Assembly: GCA_025966215.1 (NCBI GenBank)
Contig: JAOPVM010000434.1
Location: 1-7,429 of the forward strand
Length of the DNA stretch: 7,429 bases
Source of the DNA: Klenkia sp.
GTDB taxonomy: Bacteria > Actinomycetota > Actinomycetes > Mycobacteriales > Geodermatophilaceae
Reading direction: 5' to 3'
Positions 1 to 5,684 of the stretch are shown one piece after another. The first letter of the stretch is position 1, and each line of letters begins with the position of its first letter. Under the pieces are notes generated by a model. That model saw nothing but the letters and a program-made list of their open reading frames with translations, was not told the DNA's origin and ran no database searches. Position numbers and translations under genes: made by a program.

Positions 1-112
1 GCGGGGTCTCCGCCAGGCCGAGGGCGACGGTGGCCTGCACCGGTCGGGCCAGCAGCGCCAGCCCCTCGAGCGCGGCGACGACGGCGACCACCCGGGTGGC
101 GCGGGTGCTCAC
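1..112 (-). CDS. Unrecognised small membrane protein, N-terminal part only (cut by the window edge)
   Basis: The reading frame starts at GTG (112-110) and is open to the left edge, giving about 37 residues that begin MSTRATRVVAVVAALEGLAL. After a short basic start (two Arg) comes a hydrophobic stretch of about 20 residues (roughly 8-30) that looks like a first transmembrane helix or an uncleaved signal anchor. The GTG overlaps the TGA of the upstream dehydrogenase remnant (GTGA at 112-109), an arrangement typical of translational coupling, so the two were probably one transcription unit. No recognisable family motif is present in the visible part and I do not assign a function. The start is chosen on the coupling and on the basic-then-hydrophobic N-terminus. 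Confidence 0.6.
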   Translation of the reverse strand, partial: MSTRATRVVAVVAALEGLALLARPVQATVALGLAETP

Positions 113-489
113 GACCGGCCCCGACGGACCGGTGCCGTGACACCGGCGAGCAGCCCGGCACCGGCGACCGCCGCGACCGTGCCGTGGTACCGGCTGGCCC
201 GGATCTGGGCGCCCCGGCCCCACTGCCCTCCTGTGCACCGACCCTCGGCCCCGGAGTCCCGGGCGTACTCCTCGGCGGTCAGCTCGTGGGACGGGGCCAC
301 GACGGCGGTGCAGGCCACGTCGACCCACACGTCGATCTCCCCGAGTCCTGCCGCCACGCGGTCCGCGGCGGGGGCGTCGGCGACGCCGACCGGCACGACC
401 AGGGGCGTGCCCCCGGCGGCGCAGACCTCCTCGGCGGCCCGCCCGACTCCCCCGCTGGCACCGGTGACCACGGCCACCTTCGGGCTCAC
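109..489 (-). pseudogene. Internally deleted short-chain dehydrogenase/reductase (SDR) remnant
   Basis: The frame from GTG 489 to TGA 109 would encode 126 residues. It opens like a classical SDR, with the NAD(P)-binding TGASGGVG at residues 9-16, and has an SDR-like stretch ending VDVA near 55-59, where the family usually has an Asn (VNVA/NNAG). It ends with a hydrophobic segment and a basic tail (about 102-126), resembling the C-terminal anchor of a roughly 330-residue actinobacterial SDR class. The middle is missing: the part after GRA that should carry helix B, strand 2 and helix C is gone, and from about residue 78 the sequence jumps towards the C-terminus. No catalytic Ser or YxxxK remains. 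The start, stop and GTGA coupling to the next gene are kept. It is about 40 % of the expected length and cannot be an active SDR. A short functional derivative is possible but less likely. Confidence 0.72.
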
Positions 490-619
490 GGGGCGCCCCG
501 GAGGGGGTTGTGCATGGTGGACTCCAGACCAGGTGGGGGCGAGCGGTCCCCTGGGGATGCACCCGCGGGGCCCTCGGGTAAACCCCGGTGGCGCAGCTGG
601 GCGGGGAGAGGACGGACAC
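490..619. other. Divergent intergenic region between the SDR remnant and the antiporter gene
   Basis: These 130 bases separate two divergent genes and should hold both promoters, but I see no convincing -35/-10 pair on either strand. Visible structure is limited to a perfect TCCCC-T-GGGGA palindrome at 547-557 and GGGTAAACCC near 577-587. The palindrome could be an operator or chance in GC-rich DNA. Confidence 0.35.
603..612 (+). promoter_or_regulatory. Ribosome binding site that decides the antiporter start
   Basis: The purine run GGGGAGAGGA lies seven bases before the GTG at 620. The open frame extends in-frame far upstream to 137, but that extension overlaps the opposite-strand SDR remnant and is not hydrophobic. 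This site and the start of the first membrane helix right after it fix the start at 620. Confidence 0.7.
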
Positions 620-2257
620 GTGGGGGGTCCTGCCCTGCTGGCCCTGGCGGTCGGGGCGGTCACGGTCGCGGCGGTCGCCCGCCGACTCGGCTGGCAGACG
701 CCGCTGCTGCTGGTGCTGGTCGGCTTCGTGGTCAGCTTCGTGCCCGGCGTGCCCGAGTTCGCCATCGACGGCGACCTGCTGCTGGCCGTCGTCCTCCCGC
801 CCCTGCTGTACTCCGCGGCCCTCGAGGTCTCCTACGCCGACTTCCGCGCCCTGTTGCGGCCCATCGTGCAGCTCGGGGTGGTGCTCGTGGTCGTCACCGC
901 GGTGGTGGTGGCCCTGGTCGCCCACTGGGTGGTGCCCGGGCTCCCGCTGCCGGCCGCCCTGGTGCTCGGCGCCGTCGTGGCCCCGCCGGACGCGGTGTCC
1001 GCAGCCGCGATCGGCCGCCAGCTGGGTCTGCCCCGCCCGGTGATGACCGTGCTGTCCGGGGAGAGCCTGATCAACGACGCGGCCTCGCTCACCTTCTACA
1101 AGGTCGCCCTGGCCGCGGTGTTCGGCGTGGGCGGCGGGGTGCTCGGGCTGGACTGGGGCGCCGCGGCCGGCACGTTCGGGCTGGCCGTGGGCGTCGGTGT
1201 GCTCCTCGGGGTGGCCATCGGCGCGGTCGTGCACGTCGTCCGGGTGCGGCTGGACGACCCGGTGGTCACCTCGGTGCTGGGCCTCGTCGTCCCCTTCGCG
1301 GCCTACCTGCTGGCCGAGGAGCTGCAGGGCTCGGGCGTGCTGGCCGTGGTCGCCGCCGGGCTGTACCTGGGCCACCGCTCGCCGGAGGCCGGGTACGCCA
1401 GCCGGCTGCAGGAACGCCCGCTGTGGTCCTCGCTGGACCTGCTCCTGCAGGCGGTGGTGTTCGCGCTCATCGGGCTGCAGCTGCGCTACGTGGCCGAGTC
1501 GGTGGTGGACTCCCAGCGGTCCAACGGTGCGCTGGTCGGTGCCGCGGCCGCGGTGCTGCTGACCGTCATCGTCGTCCGGCCGCTGTTCGTGTTCGCCGTG
1601 GAGGCCCTGCGGCGGGCGCCCCGCCCGTGGTCCACGCGCAGCTCCCGCTCGCACCGGCCCACCTGGCGGCAGCAGGCGGTCATCTCCTGGACCGGGATGC
1701 GCGGGGTGGTCACCCTCGCCGCCGCCGCCGCGGTGCCGGCGGACTTCCCCGACCGCGACGTGCTCCAGCTGCTGGCGTTCACCGCGGCCATCGGCACCCT
1801 GCTGCTGCAGGGACTGAGCCTGCCGTGGCTGATCCGCCGGCTCGACGTGCAGGACGCCGGCCAGGCCCAACGGGACGCCGAGGCCGAGGTGCACCTGGTC
1901 GAGCGGACCACCGCCGCGGCGCTGCAGCGGGTCGCCGAGCTCGAACGGGACATCGCCGCACGGGTGGGCCCGGAGCGGGCGAAGGCGGTGGCCGACCGGA
2001 TCCGGGGGCCCCTGACGGGCCGGGCACAGTCGATGGCCGCCTCGGTGCGAGCGGAGGAGCAGGAGGACGCCGACCGCAACCGCAGACGGGCCCAGGTCTT
2101 CCACCGGGTGCGCCAGGAGATCATCGAGGTGCAGCGCCGGGTGCTCATGGAGGAACGCGACAAGGGGCACCTGGACGATGAGGTGATGCGCGCGGTGCTC
2201 CAGGAGCTGGACTACGAGGAGGCCGCGACGGCGAACTCCTGGGTGGGTCGGCTCTAG
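620..2257 (+). CDS. CPA1-family Na+/H+ antiporter
   Basis: This 545-residue integral membrane protein should exchange cytoplasmic Na+ (or K+) for external H+, serving pH and salt homeostasis at the cytoplasmic membrane. Residues 1-410 hold about a dozen hydrophobic segments. The CPA1 signatures are in order: APPDAV at 121-126 (D124), GESLIND at 147-153 with the ion-binding Asp at 153, and GMRG at 359-362 in a late helix. The APPDAV form replaces the TDPVAV of NhaP-like proteins and is what I expect of actinobacterial members. Residues 411-545 are a hydrophilic, charged, heptad-like cytoplasmic tail ending in an LDDEVMRAVLQELDYEE segment common to this bacterial subgroup. Length is normal and no frameshift is seen. 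It is transcribed alone and converges on the PTS genes. Family membership is firm; ion specificity cannot be read from the sequence. Confidence 0.93.
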   Translation: MGGPALLALAVGAVTVAAVARRLGWQTPLLLVLVGFVVSFVPGVPEFAIDGDLLLAVVLPPLLYSAALEVSYADFRALLRPIVQLGVVLVVVTAVVVALVAHWVVPGLPLPAALVLGAVVAPPDAVSAAAIGRQLGLPRPVMTVLSGESLINDAASLTFYKVALAAVFGVGGGVLGLDWGAAAGTFGLAVGVGVLLGVAIGAVVHVVRVRLDDPVVTSVLGLVVPFAAYLLAEELQGSGVLAVVAAGLYLGHRSPEAGYASRLQERPLWSSLDLLLQAVVFALIGLQLRYVAESVVDSQRSNGALVGAAAAVLLTVIVVRPLFVFAVEALRRAPRPWSTRSSRSHRPTWRQQAVISWTGMRGVVTLAAAAAVPADFPDRDVLQLLAFTAAIGTLLLQGLSLPWLIRRLDVQDAGQAQRDAEAEVHLVERTTAAALQRVAELERDIAARVGPERAKAVADRIRGPLTGRAQSMAASVRAEEQEDADRNRRRAQVFHRVRQEIIEVQRRVLMEERDKGHLDDEVMRAVLQELDYEEAATANSWVGRL

Positions 2258-2289
2258 ACCGGGCCGAGCACCACGTCCACGGCGGCGCC

Positions 2290-2307
2290 GACTGAGGGAG
2301 TTCAGTC
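2290..2307. terminator. Weak hairpin between convergent antiporter and PTS EIIA genes
   Basis: A six-base-pair inverted repeat (GACTGA, six-base loop, TCAGTC) lies between the antiporter stop and the EIIA stop, and its right arm covers the EIIA stop codon. There is no T-rich tail on either side. It is the only structure in the 44-base gap and could act on both converging transcripts, but it is short enough to be chance. Confidence 0.2.
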
Positions 2308-2754
2308 CTCGATGTCGGCGGTGAGCAGGGCGAGGACCTGCTCGACCGAGGCGACCGCACGCAGCTGCGCGGCCTTCTCCGGGTCGACCAGCACCTGGGC
2401 CAGGGCGGCGAGCACCGGCAGGTGTCCGTCGCCGACCGCGGCGATGCCGATGACCACCTCGGCCCGCCCGTTGCCCCAGTCGACCCCGGCCGGGTAGCGG
2501 GTGACGGTGAGCGCGTCGCGGTGCACCGACGCCCTCCCGGCGTTGGTGCCGTGCGGGATCGCGACACCCTCGCCCATGTAGGTCGAGATCGACTCCTCGC
2601 GCTCCAGCATGGAGGTCACGTAGCCGGCGTCCACGGCACCGGCGGCGATCAGCAGGTCCCCGGCCTGCCGGACGGCCTCGGTCTTGTCCGCCGCCCGGCC
2701 GTCCAGCACGATCCGGCCGGGGTCGAGCAGGCCGGCGACCCGACCGTCAGCCAT
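2302..2754 (-). CDS. PTS EIIA component, fructose/mannitol (type 2) class
   Basis: This 150-residue cytoplasmic phosphocarrier should accept phosphate from HPr on a His and pass it to a cognate EIIB Cys. The family signature is STYMGEGVAIPHGT at residues 57-70, with the active-site His at 68. The surrounding pattern also fits PTS_EIIA_2: LDPGRIVLDG at the N-terminus, EREESISTYMG, and a VVIGIAAVGDGHLPVLAALA core followed by a C-terminal helix. Length matches stand-alone MtlF-type EIIA proteins. Its ATG at 2754 overlaps the end of the EIIB gene by eight bases (ATGGCTGA), so the two should be translationally coupled and work as a pair. It is the last gene of the minus-strand unit and no EIIC gene follows. 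The sugar is not known; mannitol, fructose or a related polyol are the usual choices for this class. Confidence 0.92.
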   Translation of the reverse strand: MADGRVAGLLDPGRIVLDGRAADKTEAVRQAGDLLIAAGAVDAGYVTSMLEREESISTYMGEGVAIPHGTNAGRASVHRDALTVTRYPAGVDWGNGRAEVVIGIAAVGDGHLPVLAALAQVLVDPEKAAQLRAVASVEQVLALLTADIED

Positions 2755-3055
2755 CGATGGTCGACCCGCCCTGGATGGCCTCGACGAGGCCGTCCACCGC
2801 GGGGTCGCCCACGAAGAGCGTGAAGGGCACGACCGGCCTCTCCCCGGCGTACCGGCGGGCCCGGTCGACGAGCTTGGCGTGGGTGAGCACGACGTCGGCG
2901 TCGGTGGGGATGGCGTCCACCGGGCTGTGCACCACCGTCACGTCGTCGCTCCTGAGCCGCTTCTTCAGCTGGTTGGCCAGCAGCACGCTGCTGCCCATCC
3001 CCGCGTCGCACGCGATGACCAGCTTGCGGACGTCCTTGCCTTCGATGCTCGCCAT
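2747..3055 (-). CDS. PTS EIIB component, lactose/mannitol-type fold
   Basis: This 102-residue cytoplasmic protein should carry phosphate on a Cys between EIIA and an EIIC permease. The N-terminus KLVIACDAGMGSS (residues 11-23) is the EIIB P-loop-like motif, with phosphorylated Cys16. The rest fits the flavodoxin-like fold: a helix rich in Leu and Lys, strand DVTVVHSPVDAI, the segment DADVVLTHAKLVDRARR, and a C-terminal helix. In many mannitol systems this domain is fused behind EIIC; here it is a separate gene. I choose ATG 3055 because a CAGGAG ribosome binding site (3070-3065) lies nine bases upstream and the conserved domain begins just after. A GTG at 3133 would add an Arg/Pro-rich extension unlike the family. 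It follows the DeoR gene by 89 bases and overlaps the EIIA gene. Confidence 0.9.
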   Translation of the reverse strand: MASIEGKDVRKLVIACDAGMGSSVLLANQLKKRLRSDDVTVVHSPVDAIPTDADVVLTHAKLVDRARRYAGERPVVPFTLFVGDPAVDGLVEAIQGGSTIDG

Positions 3056-3144
3056 GGTGTCGGGCTCCTGCGGTCGGGGGTGCGGGACGGTGGGGGCGAG
3101 CCTGCCACCCCGCGGGGGGCGGAGCAGGACCACCGGCTGCGGGG
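3056..3144 (-). promoter_or_regulatory. Gap between the DeoR and EIIB genes with a GC-rich hairpin
   Basis: The 89 bases between the DeoR stop and the EIIB start contain a two-part inverted repeat. The outer arms are CCTGC (3101-3105) and GCAGG (3124-3128), and inside them lies the palindrome CCCCGCGGGG (3108-3117). There is no T-run after it. It could be an attenuator, an mRNA-processing site or a leaky terminator that sets the PTS genes at a different level from the repressor. No clear separate promoter is visible. Confidence 0.3.
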
Positions 3145-3906
3145 TCAGACCCGGCTGACCCGTGGCCCGGCGTCGGCGAGCTCGGCGGCGGTGCGCTCGT
3201 CCAGGCCGGTGTCGGTGATCAGCAGGTCCACCGCGTCCAGGTCGCCGAAGTGGGCGAAGTGGTCGTGCCCGACCTTGCTGTGGTCGGCGAGCAGCACGAC
3301 CCGGCGGGCCGCCCCGATCATCGCGGTCTTGATCGCGGCCTCGGCCGGGTCGGGGGTGGTCAGGCCGCGCTCGACGGAGACGCCGTTGGTGGCCAGCAGG
3401 GCGAGGTCGACGAACACCCCGGCCAGGGCGGACAGCGCCCAGGCGTCGACGCTGGCCAACGTGCGGGAACGCACCCGTCCGCCCAGCAGCAGCACGTTCA
3501 GGGCCGGGAAGGCGGCGAGCTTGCCGGCCAGCTGCAGGGAGTTGGTGACGACGGTGAGCTCCCGGTCGGTCGGCATGTGGTCGGCCAGCCGCGCGGTGGT
3601 GGTGCCGGCGTCGATGAGGACGGCGCCCTCGTCGGGGAGCTCGGCGATCGCGGCCTTGGCGATCCGCTCCTTCTCCGCGGTGAGGACGACGTCCCGAGCA
3701 GCCACCGCGGGCTCGAAGCCCAGGCGCTCGACCGGGATCGCCCCACCGTGCACCCGCCGGACGACGCCGACCCGCTCCAGCGCCGTCAGGTCCTTGCGGA
3801 TGGTCTCCGGTGCCACGTCCAGCTCTACGGCCAGCTCGGCCACCTCGACCCGTCCGACCGACCGGGCCGCTCGCAGGATGTGCTCCTGCCGTTCCTCCGC
3901 GTACAC
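3145..3906 (-). CDS. DeoR/GlpR-family transcriptional regulator of sugar metabolism
   Basis: This 253-residue protein is a DNA-binding repressor, usually released by a phosphorylated sugar. Residues 1-57 form the DeoR winged helix-turn-helix: ERQEHIL, then VEVAELAVELDVAPETIRKD as the HTH, then LERVGVVRRVHGGAI as the wing. Residues about 75-235 form the DeoR C-terminal sensor domain, with the sugar-phosphate loop DAGTTT near 99-104, VVTNSLQLAGKLA, LLLGGRVRSRTLAS and the late LLADHSKVG motif. Length is typical. GTG 3906 is supported by GAGGGG (3917-3912) six bases upstream and by the conserved YAEERQEHI start. It is the first gene of the unit that continues with EIIB and EIIA, so it most likely controls them in response to the phosphorylated substrate. 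The -35/-10 upstream overlaps a direct repeat that could be its own operator. Confidence 0.92.
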   Translation of the reverse strand: MYAEERQEHILRAARSVGRVEVAELAVELDVAPETIRKDLTALERVGVVRRVHGGAIPVERLGFEPAVAARDVVLTAEKERIAKAAIAELPDEGAVLIDAGTTTARLADHMPTDRELTVVTNSLQLAGKLAAFPALNVLLLGGRVRSRTLASVDAWALSALAGVFVDLALLATNGVSVERGLTTPDPAEAAIKTAMIGAARRVVLLADHSKVGHDHFAHFGDLDAVDLLITDTGLDERTAAELADAGPRVSRV

Positions 3907-3936
3907 GTGACGCCCCTCACTCTGCTGTGGAGGATC

Positions 3937-3966
3937 TGTCTACGTGTCTGAGGCGGGCGAGGTCAA
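3937..3966 (-). promoter_or_regulatory. Promoter of the DeoR-EIIB-EIIA unit with candidate DeoR operator
   Basis: On the minus strand TTGACC (3966-3961) is followed after 18 bases by TAGACA (3942-3937), about 30 bases before the GTG start. This fits a housekeeping-sigma promoter with a short leader. On the plus strand the direct repeat TGTCT-ACG-TGTCT (3937-3949) covers the -10. Direct repeats are common in DeoR-type operators, so autorepression is plausible, but the operator itself is inference. Confidence 0.5.
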
Positions 3967-4068
3967 GCGCGACCGGAGCCAAACGGATGCAGACCTCACC
4001 GACTGCCGCCGCGGACCGGGCGCTCGGATCGATGGTGTGCCACCGAGTGGGTCGTGGGGCTGCCGTGA

Positions 4069-4305
4069 GCCGGCATCACCTGCGGCACGACCCCGGGCAC
4101 CGGCCCGGTCACCACGCCCCCCGGCGCCACTCCCCCGGTCGTGAACCCGATCGCCGGCGGCCCCGCCCGTCCGGCCGCGCTGGCGAACACCGGCGCGGAG
4201 CCGCTGCCGATGCTGGGCCTCGGCCTGGGTCTGCTGGCCGTCGGTGGCGCTGCGCTCGGCGCCGGCCCGCTGCGTCGCCGGATGAGCGACACCCCCTCCG
4301 CCTGA
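4069..4305 (+). pseudogene. C-terminal remnant of an LAxTG cell-wall-anchored surface protein
   Basis: In the frame ending at TGA 4303-4305 the translation shows a Thr/Pro/Gly-rich spacer (TTPGTGPVTTPPGATPPVV), then LANTG, a Leu/Gly/Ala-rich hydrophobic segment of about 20 residues, and a basic tail (LRRRMSDTPSA). That order is a C-terminal sorting signal. LAxTG is the motif known for class E sortases in high-GC actinobacteria, which link the protein to peptidoglycan. The frame is closed upstream by TGA 4066-4068. Inside it only GTG 4141 could start, giving 54 residues with no signal peptide and no ribosome binding site. None of the other forward frames upstream gives a secretion signal or a domain. 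I read it as the 3' end of a deleted or frameshifted gene. An unusually short intact protein is a weak alternative. No sortase gene is in the window. Confidence 0.6.
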
Positions 4306-4434
4306 CCCCGGAGGACACCCCGCACCACCGCACCCAGCACGACGGCGGGGCTGTTCCGGGAGACCGGGGCGGCCCCGCCGCCCTCGCGTGCACAGCCCCG
4401 CCCGGGGCGGCGCACAGGCGCCTACCGTGGACGC
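4306..4434 (+). other. Intergenic region with two GC-rich hairpins and a possible leaderless promoter
   Basis: The 129 bases before the DUF5313 gene contain the terminator-like hairpin at 4343-4380, a second one at 4395-4408 (GCCCCG-CC-CGGGGC), and TACCGT at 4423-4428, six bases before the GTG at 4435. TACCGT fits the TANNNT form of actinobacterial -10 boxes. With no ribosome binding site in front of the start, leaderless or near-leaderless transcription is likely. I see no -35. Confidence 0.4.
4343..4380 (+). terminator. Strong GC-rich hairpin, probable terminator after the surface-protein remnant
   Basis: A nine-base perfect inverted repeat, CGGCGGGGC (4343-4351) and GCCCCGCCG (4372-4380), encloses a 20-base loop that itself can form CCGG-GAGA-CCGG. 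There is no T-run, which is common for terminator-like structures in high-GC actinobacteria. It lies 38 bases after the remnant's stop codon. The second GCCCCGCC at 4395-4402 could compete for the left arm. Confidence 0.45.
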
Positions 4435-4836
4435 GTGCCGAACCGCCGTCCCCCCGTGCTGCGGTGGCTCTGGTACGCGATGGGCGGCGGCCTCCCCCGC
4501 GCGTACTCCCGCTGGGTCCTCGAGGACACGACCCGGCGCAGCTGGCCGGTCCGGCACCTGGCACGCGCCCTGGTCCAGATGAGCCCGGTGCTGCTGATCT
4601 GCCTGTTCGCCGTCCCCGTGGTGCCCTTCGCGTTCCGGGCGGCCGCGGCCGGCGGCGGGGTGTTCCTGGGCCTGTTGTTCTCCGCGGCCTACATGACCGA
4701 GACCACCGAGCACCGCGCGGTGAAGGCCGGGTGGCCGCCGGGCACGACGGCCCGGGTCCGCGCCGAGCGGGCCGCCCGTGACGAGGTCGAGCGGCACGCC
4801 CGCTACCGCCGCGACGGAGCCGGCAGTTACGACTGA
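4435..4836 (+). CDS. DUF5313-family small membrane protein
   Basis: The product is 133 residues long. A conserved N-terminal block (LRWLWYAMGGGLP, then YSRWVLEDTTRRSWPVRHLARALVQ) precedes two membrane helices (about 49-68 and 69-87) and the motif TETTEHRAVKAGWPPGT, ending in a charged Arg/Glu-rich tail. This matches my recollection of the actinobacterial DUF5313 family, whose function is unknown. It probably sits in the cytoplasmic membrane with both ends on the same side. The start is GTG 4435, which puts the conserved LWYAMGG block about ten residues in. No ribosome binding site is seen, but a TACCGT -10-like box lies six bases upstream. The Rieske gene begins 27 bases after its stop on the same strand, so the two may be co-transcribed. 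I infer no functional link from that. Confidence 0.8.
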   Translation: MPNRRPPVLRWLWYAMGGGLPRAYSRWVLEDTTRRSWPVRHLARALVQMSPVLLICLFAVPVVPFAFRAAAAGGGVFLGLLFSAAYMTETTEHRAVKAGWPPGTTARVRAERAARDEVERHARYRRDGAGSYD

Positions 4837-4863
4837 CCGATCCCGACCACCCTCGGAGACCCT

Positions 4864-5271
4864 GTGACCTGCCTGTCCCGCCGCGCCCTGTTGGCCGCCA
4901 CCGGTTCGACCGCCGCGCTGGTGTCGCTCACCGCCTGTGCCGGTGAGCCCGTCCGCACCTCCGACGCTGCGACGCCGGGGGACGTCGTCCTGCCGGTGGC
5001 CGACCTCCCGGTGGGCGGTGCCGTCGAGCTCGACGTCGACGGACGCCGGACACTGGTCACCCGCCCGGCCGAGGACGACGTCCGGGGCTGGGACGCCGAG
5101 TGCCCGCACCAGGGCTGCATGGTGCGGGCACTCGCCGACGGCGGGCTGGGTTGTCCGTGCCACGGTTCGGCCTTCGACCCGGCGACCGGTGACGTGCTGG
5201 AGGGCCCGGCCGAGGAGGGCCTCACCCCGGTGGCGGTCGCCGTCCGGGGCGCCGACGTCGTCCTCGGCTGA
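4864..5271 (+). CDS. Tat-type exported Rieske [2Fe-2S] lipoprotein
   Basis: The 135-residue product begins with a twin-arginine-like signal (SRRALL, residues 5-10), a hydrophobic stretch and a lipobox LTAC at 22-25. It should therefore be exported folded with its cluster and attached by lipid at Cys25. The Rieske domain fills residues about 40-135. The first cluster motif is CPHQGC (80-85) and the second CPCHGS (97-102). Expected ligands are C80, H82, C97 and H100, with C85 and C99 as the disulfide pair of high-potential Rieske proteins. The order CxH...CxxH and the final strand VAVAVRGADVVL are standard. GTG 4864 is supported by GGAG (4855-4858). It is a single-domain protein, not the cytochrome bc1 subunit, so its redox partner is unknown. 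It probably shares a transcript with the DUF5313 gene and converges on the dodecin gene. Confidence 0.9.
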   Translation: MTCLSRRALLAATGSTAALVSLTACAGEPVRTSDAATPGDVVLPVADLPVGGAVELDVDGRRTLVTRPAEDDVRGWDAECPHQGCMVRALADGGLGCPCHGSAFDPATGDVLEGPAEEGLTPVAVAVRGADVVLG

Positions 5272-5274
5272 GGA
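5261..5274. terminator. Hairpin at the Rieske/dodecin convergence
   Basis: TCCTC (5261-5265), loop GGCT and GAGGA (5270-5274) form a five-base-pair perfect stem over the Rieske stop codon, in the three-base gap to the dodecin stop. It could act as a bidirectional terminator. It lacks a T-run and is short. Confidence 0.25.
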
Positions 5275-5484
5275 TCAGTCGTCGACGCGGAAGCCGATCT
5301 TCATCGTCACCTGGAAGTACTGCACCTGACCCTCGGACACCATGCCGCGGATCTCCGAGGTCTGGAACCACTCGATGTTGCGGACGGTCTCCGAGGCCTT
5401 GGCCACCGCCGTCCGGATGGCGTCGTCGACGCTGGTGGTGCTGCTGCCGACGATCTCGCTCAGCCGGTACACGTGGTCGCTCAC
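5275..5484 (-). CDS. Dodecin family flavin-binding protein
   Basis: The 69-residue product matches the dodecin family, which assembles into a hollow dodecamer that binds flavins (FMN, FAD or lumichrome) in the cytoplasm, buffering them and protecting from photochemistry. The single-domain beta-alpha-beta-beta pattern is complete: VYRLSEIVGSS, then helix SVDDAIRTAVAKASETV, then NIEWFQTSEIRGMV, then VQYFQVTMKIGFRV. The Trp that stacks on the isoalloxazine is W39, and its Gln partner is Q58, with the same spacing (19) as W36 and Q55 of the halobacterial protein. It strongly resembles the mycobacterial dodecin. GTG 5484 is chosen because AGGAG lies six bases upstream and the family starts right there. 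The tRNA-Thr gene lies about 90 bases upstream on the same strand, so read-through from it is possible. Confidence 0.93.
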   Translation of the reverse strand: MSDHVYRLSEIVGSSTTSVDDAIRTAVAKASETVRNIEWFQTSEIRGMVSEGQVQYFQVTMKIGFRVDD

Positions 5485-5573
5485 GACGGTCTCCTCGCTC
5501 AGGGCCGCCGGGGCCCGGCGGACTGCGCACGACCCTGGCACGGGATCCCGACGTCCGCCCGGTGAGCACCGAG

Positions 5574-5645
5574 AGCCCCGTGTCCGGATTGAACGGACGA
5601 CCTTCCGCTTACAAGGCGGGTGCTCTACCACTGAGCTAACGGGGC
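5574..5645 (-). tRNA. tRNA-Thr (anticodon UGU)
   Basis: A full cloverleaf is visible on the minus strand. The acceptor stem is GCCCCGT with ACGGGGC, the D arm GCTC-AGTGGTA-GAGC, and the anticodon loop CTTGTAA with anticodon TGT at 34-36. The variable region is AGGTC and the T arm GTCCG-TTCAATC-CGGAC. The discriminator is T and the CCA end is not encoded. The anticodon stem has four pairs; the outermost position (27/43) is C opposite A. UGU reads ACA and, by wobble, ACG. Confidence 0.95.
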
Positions 5646-5659
5646 GTGCTGCGCCGTGC

Positions 5660-5665
5660 AGGTTA
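5660..5665 (-). promoter_or_regulatory. Candidate -10 box for the tRNA-Thr gene
   Basis: TAACCT on the minus strand (5665-5660) fits TANNNT and lies 14 bases before the tRNA 5' end, a suitable distance for a short leader. No good -35 is seen at the usual spacing. It lies inside GGTTACC, only about 20 bases before the divergent dehydrogenase start. Confidence 0.35.
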
Positions 5666-5684
5666 CCGGGGCAGCATCGCCGGC

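Noticed and set aside
137..619. N-terminal extension of the antiporter frame back to position 137
   Set aside because: It overlaps the opposite-strand SDR remnant, has Thr/Pro/Ala-rich content unlike a membrane protein, and GTG 620 has a good ribosome binding site right before the first helix.
490..765. Upstream extension of the SDR remnant to 765 on the minus strand
   Set aside because: Ser/Thr/Pro/Arg-rich text overlapping the antiporter start; the SDR signature begins directly after GTG 489.
184..2181. Open frame of 665 codons on the plus strand inside the antiporter gene
   Set aside because: Gly/Arg/Ala-rich translation with no domain; a typical shadow of GC-rich codon bias in the antiporter's alternate frame.
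3056..3133. Longer EIIB start at GTG 3133
   Set aside because: The added residues are Arg/Pro-rich and unlike the family, while ATG 3055 has CAGGAG nine bases upstream.
3940..5163. Open frame of 407 codons on the minus strand
   Set aside because: It runs antisense through the surface-protein remnant, DUF5313 and Rieske genes with low-complexity Gly/Arg/Ala content.
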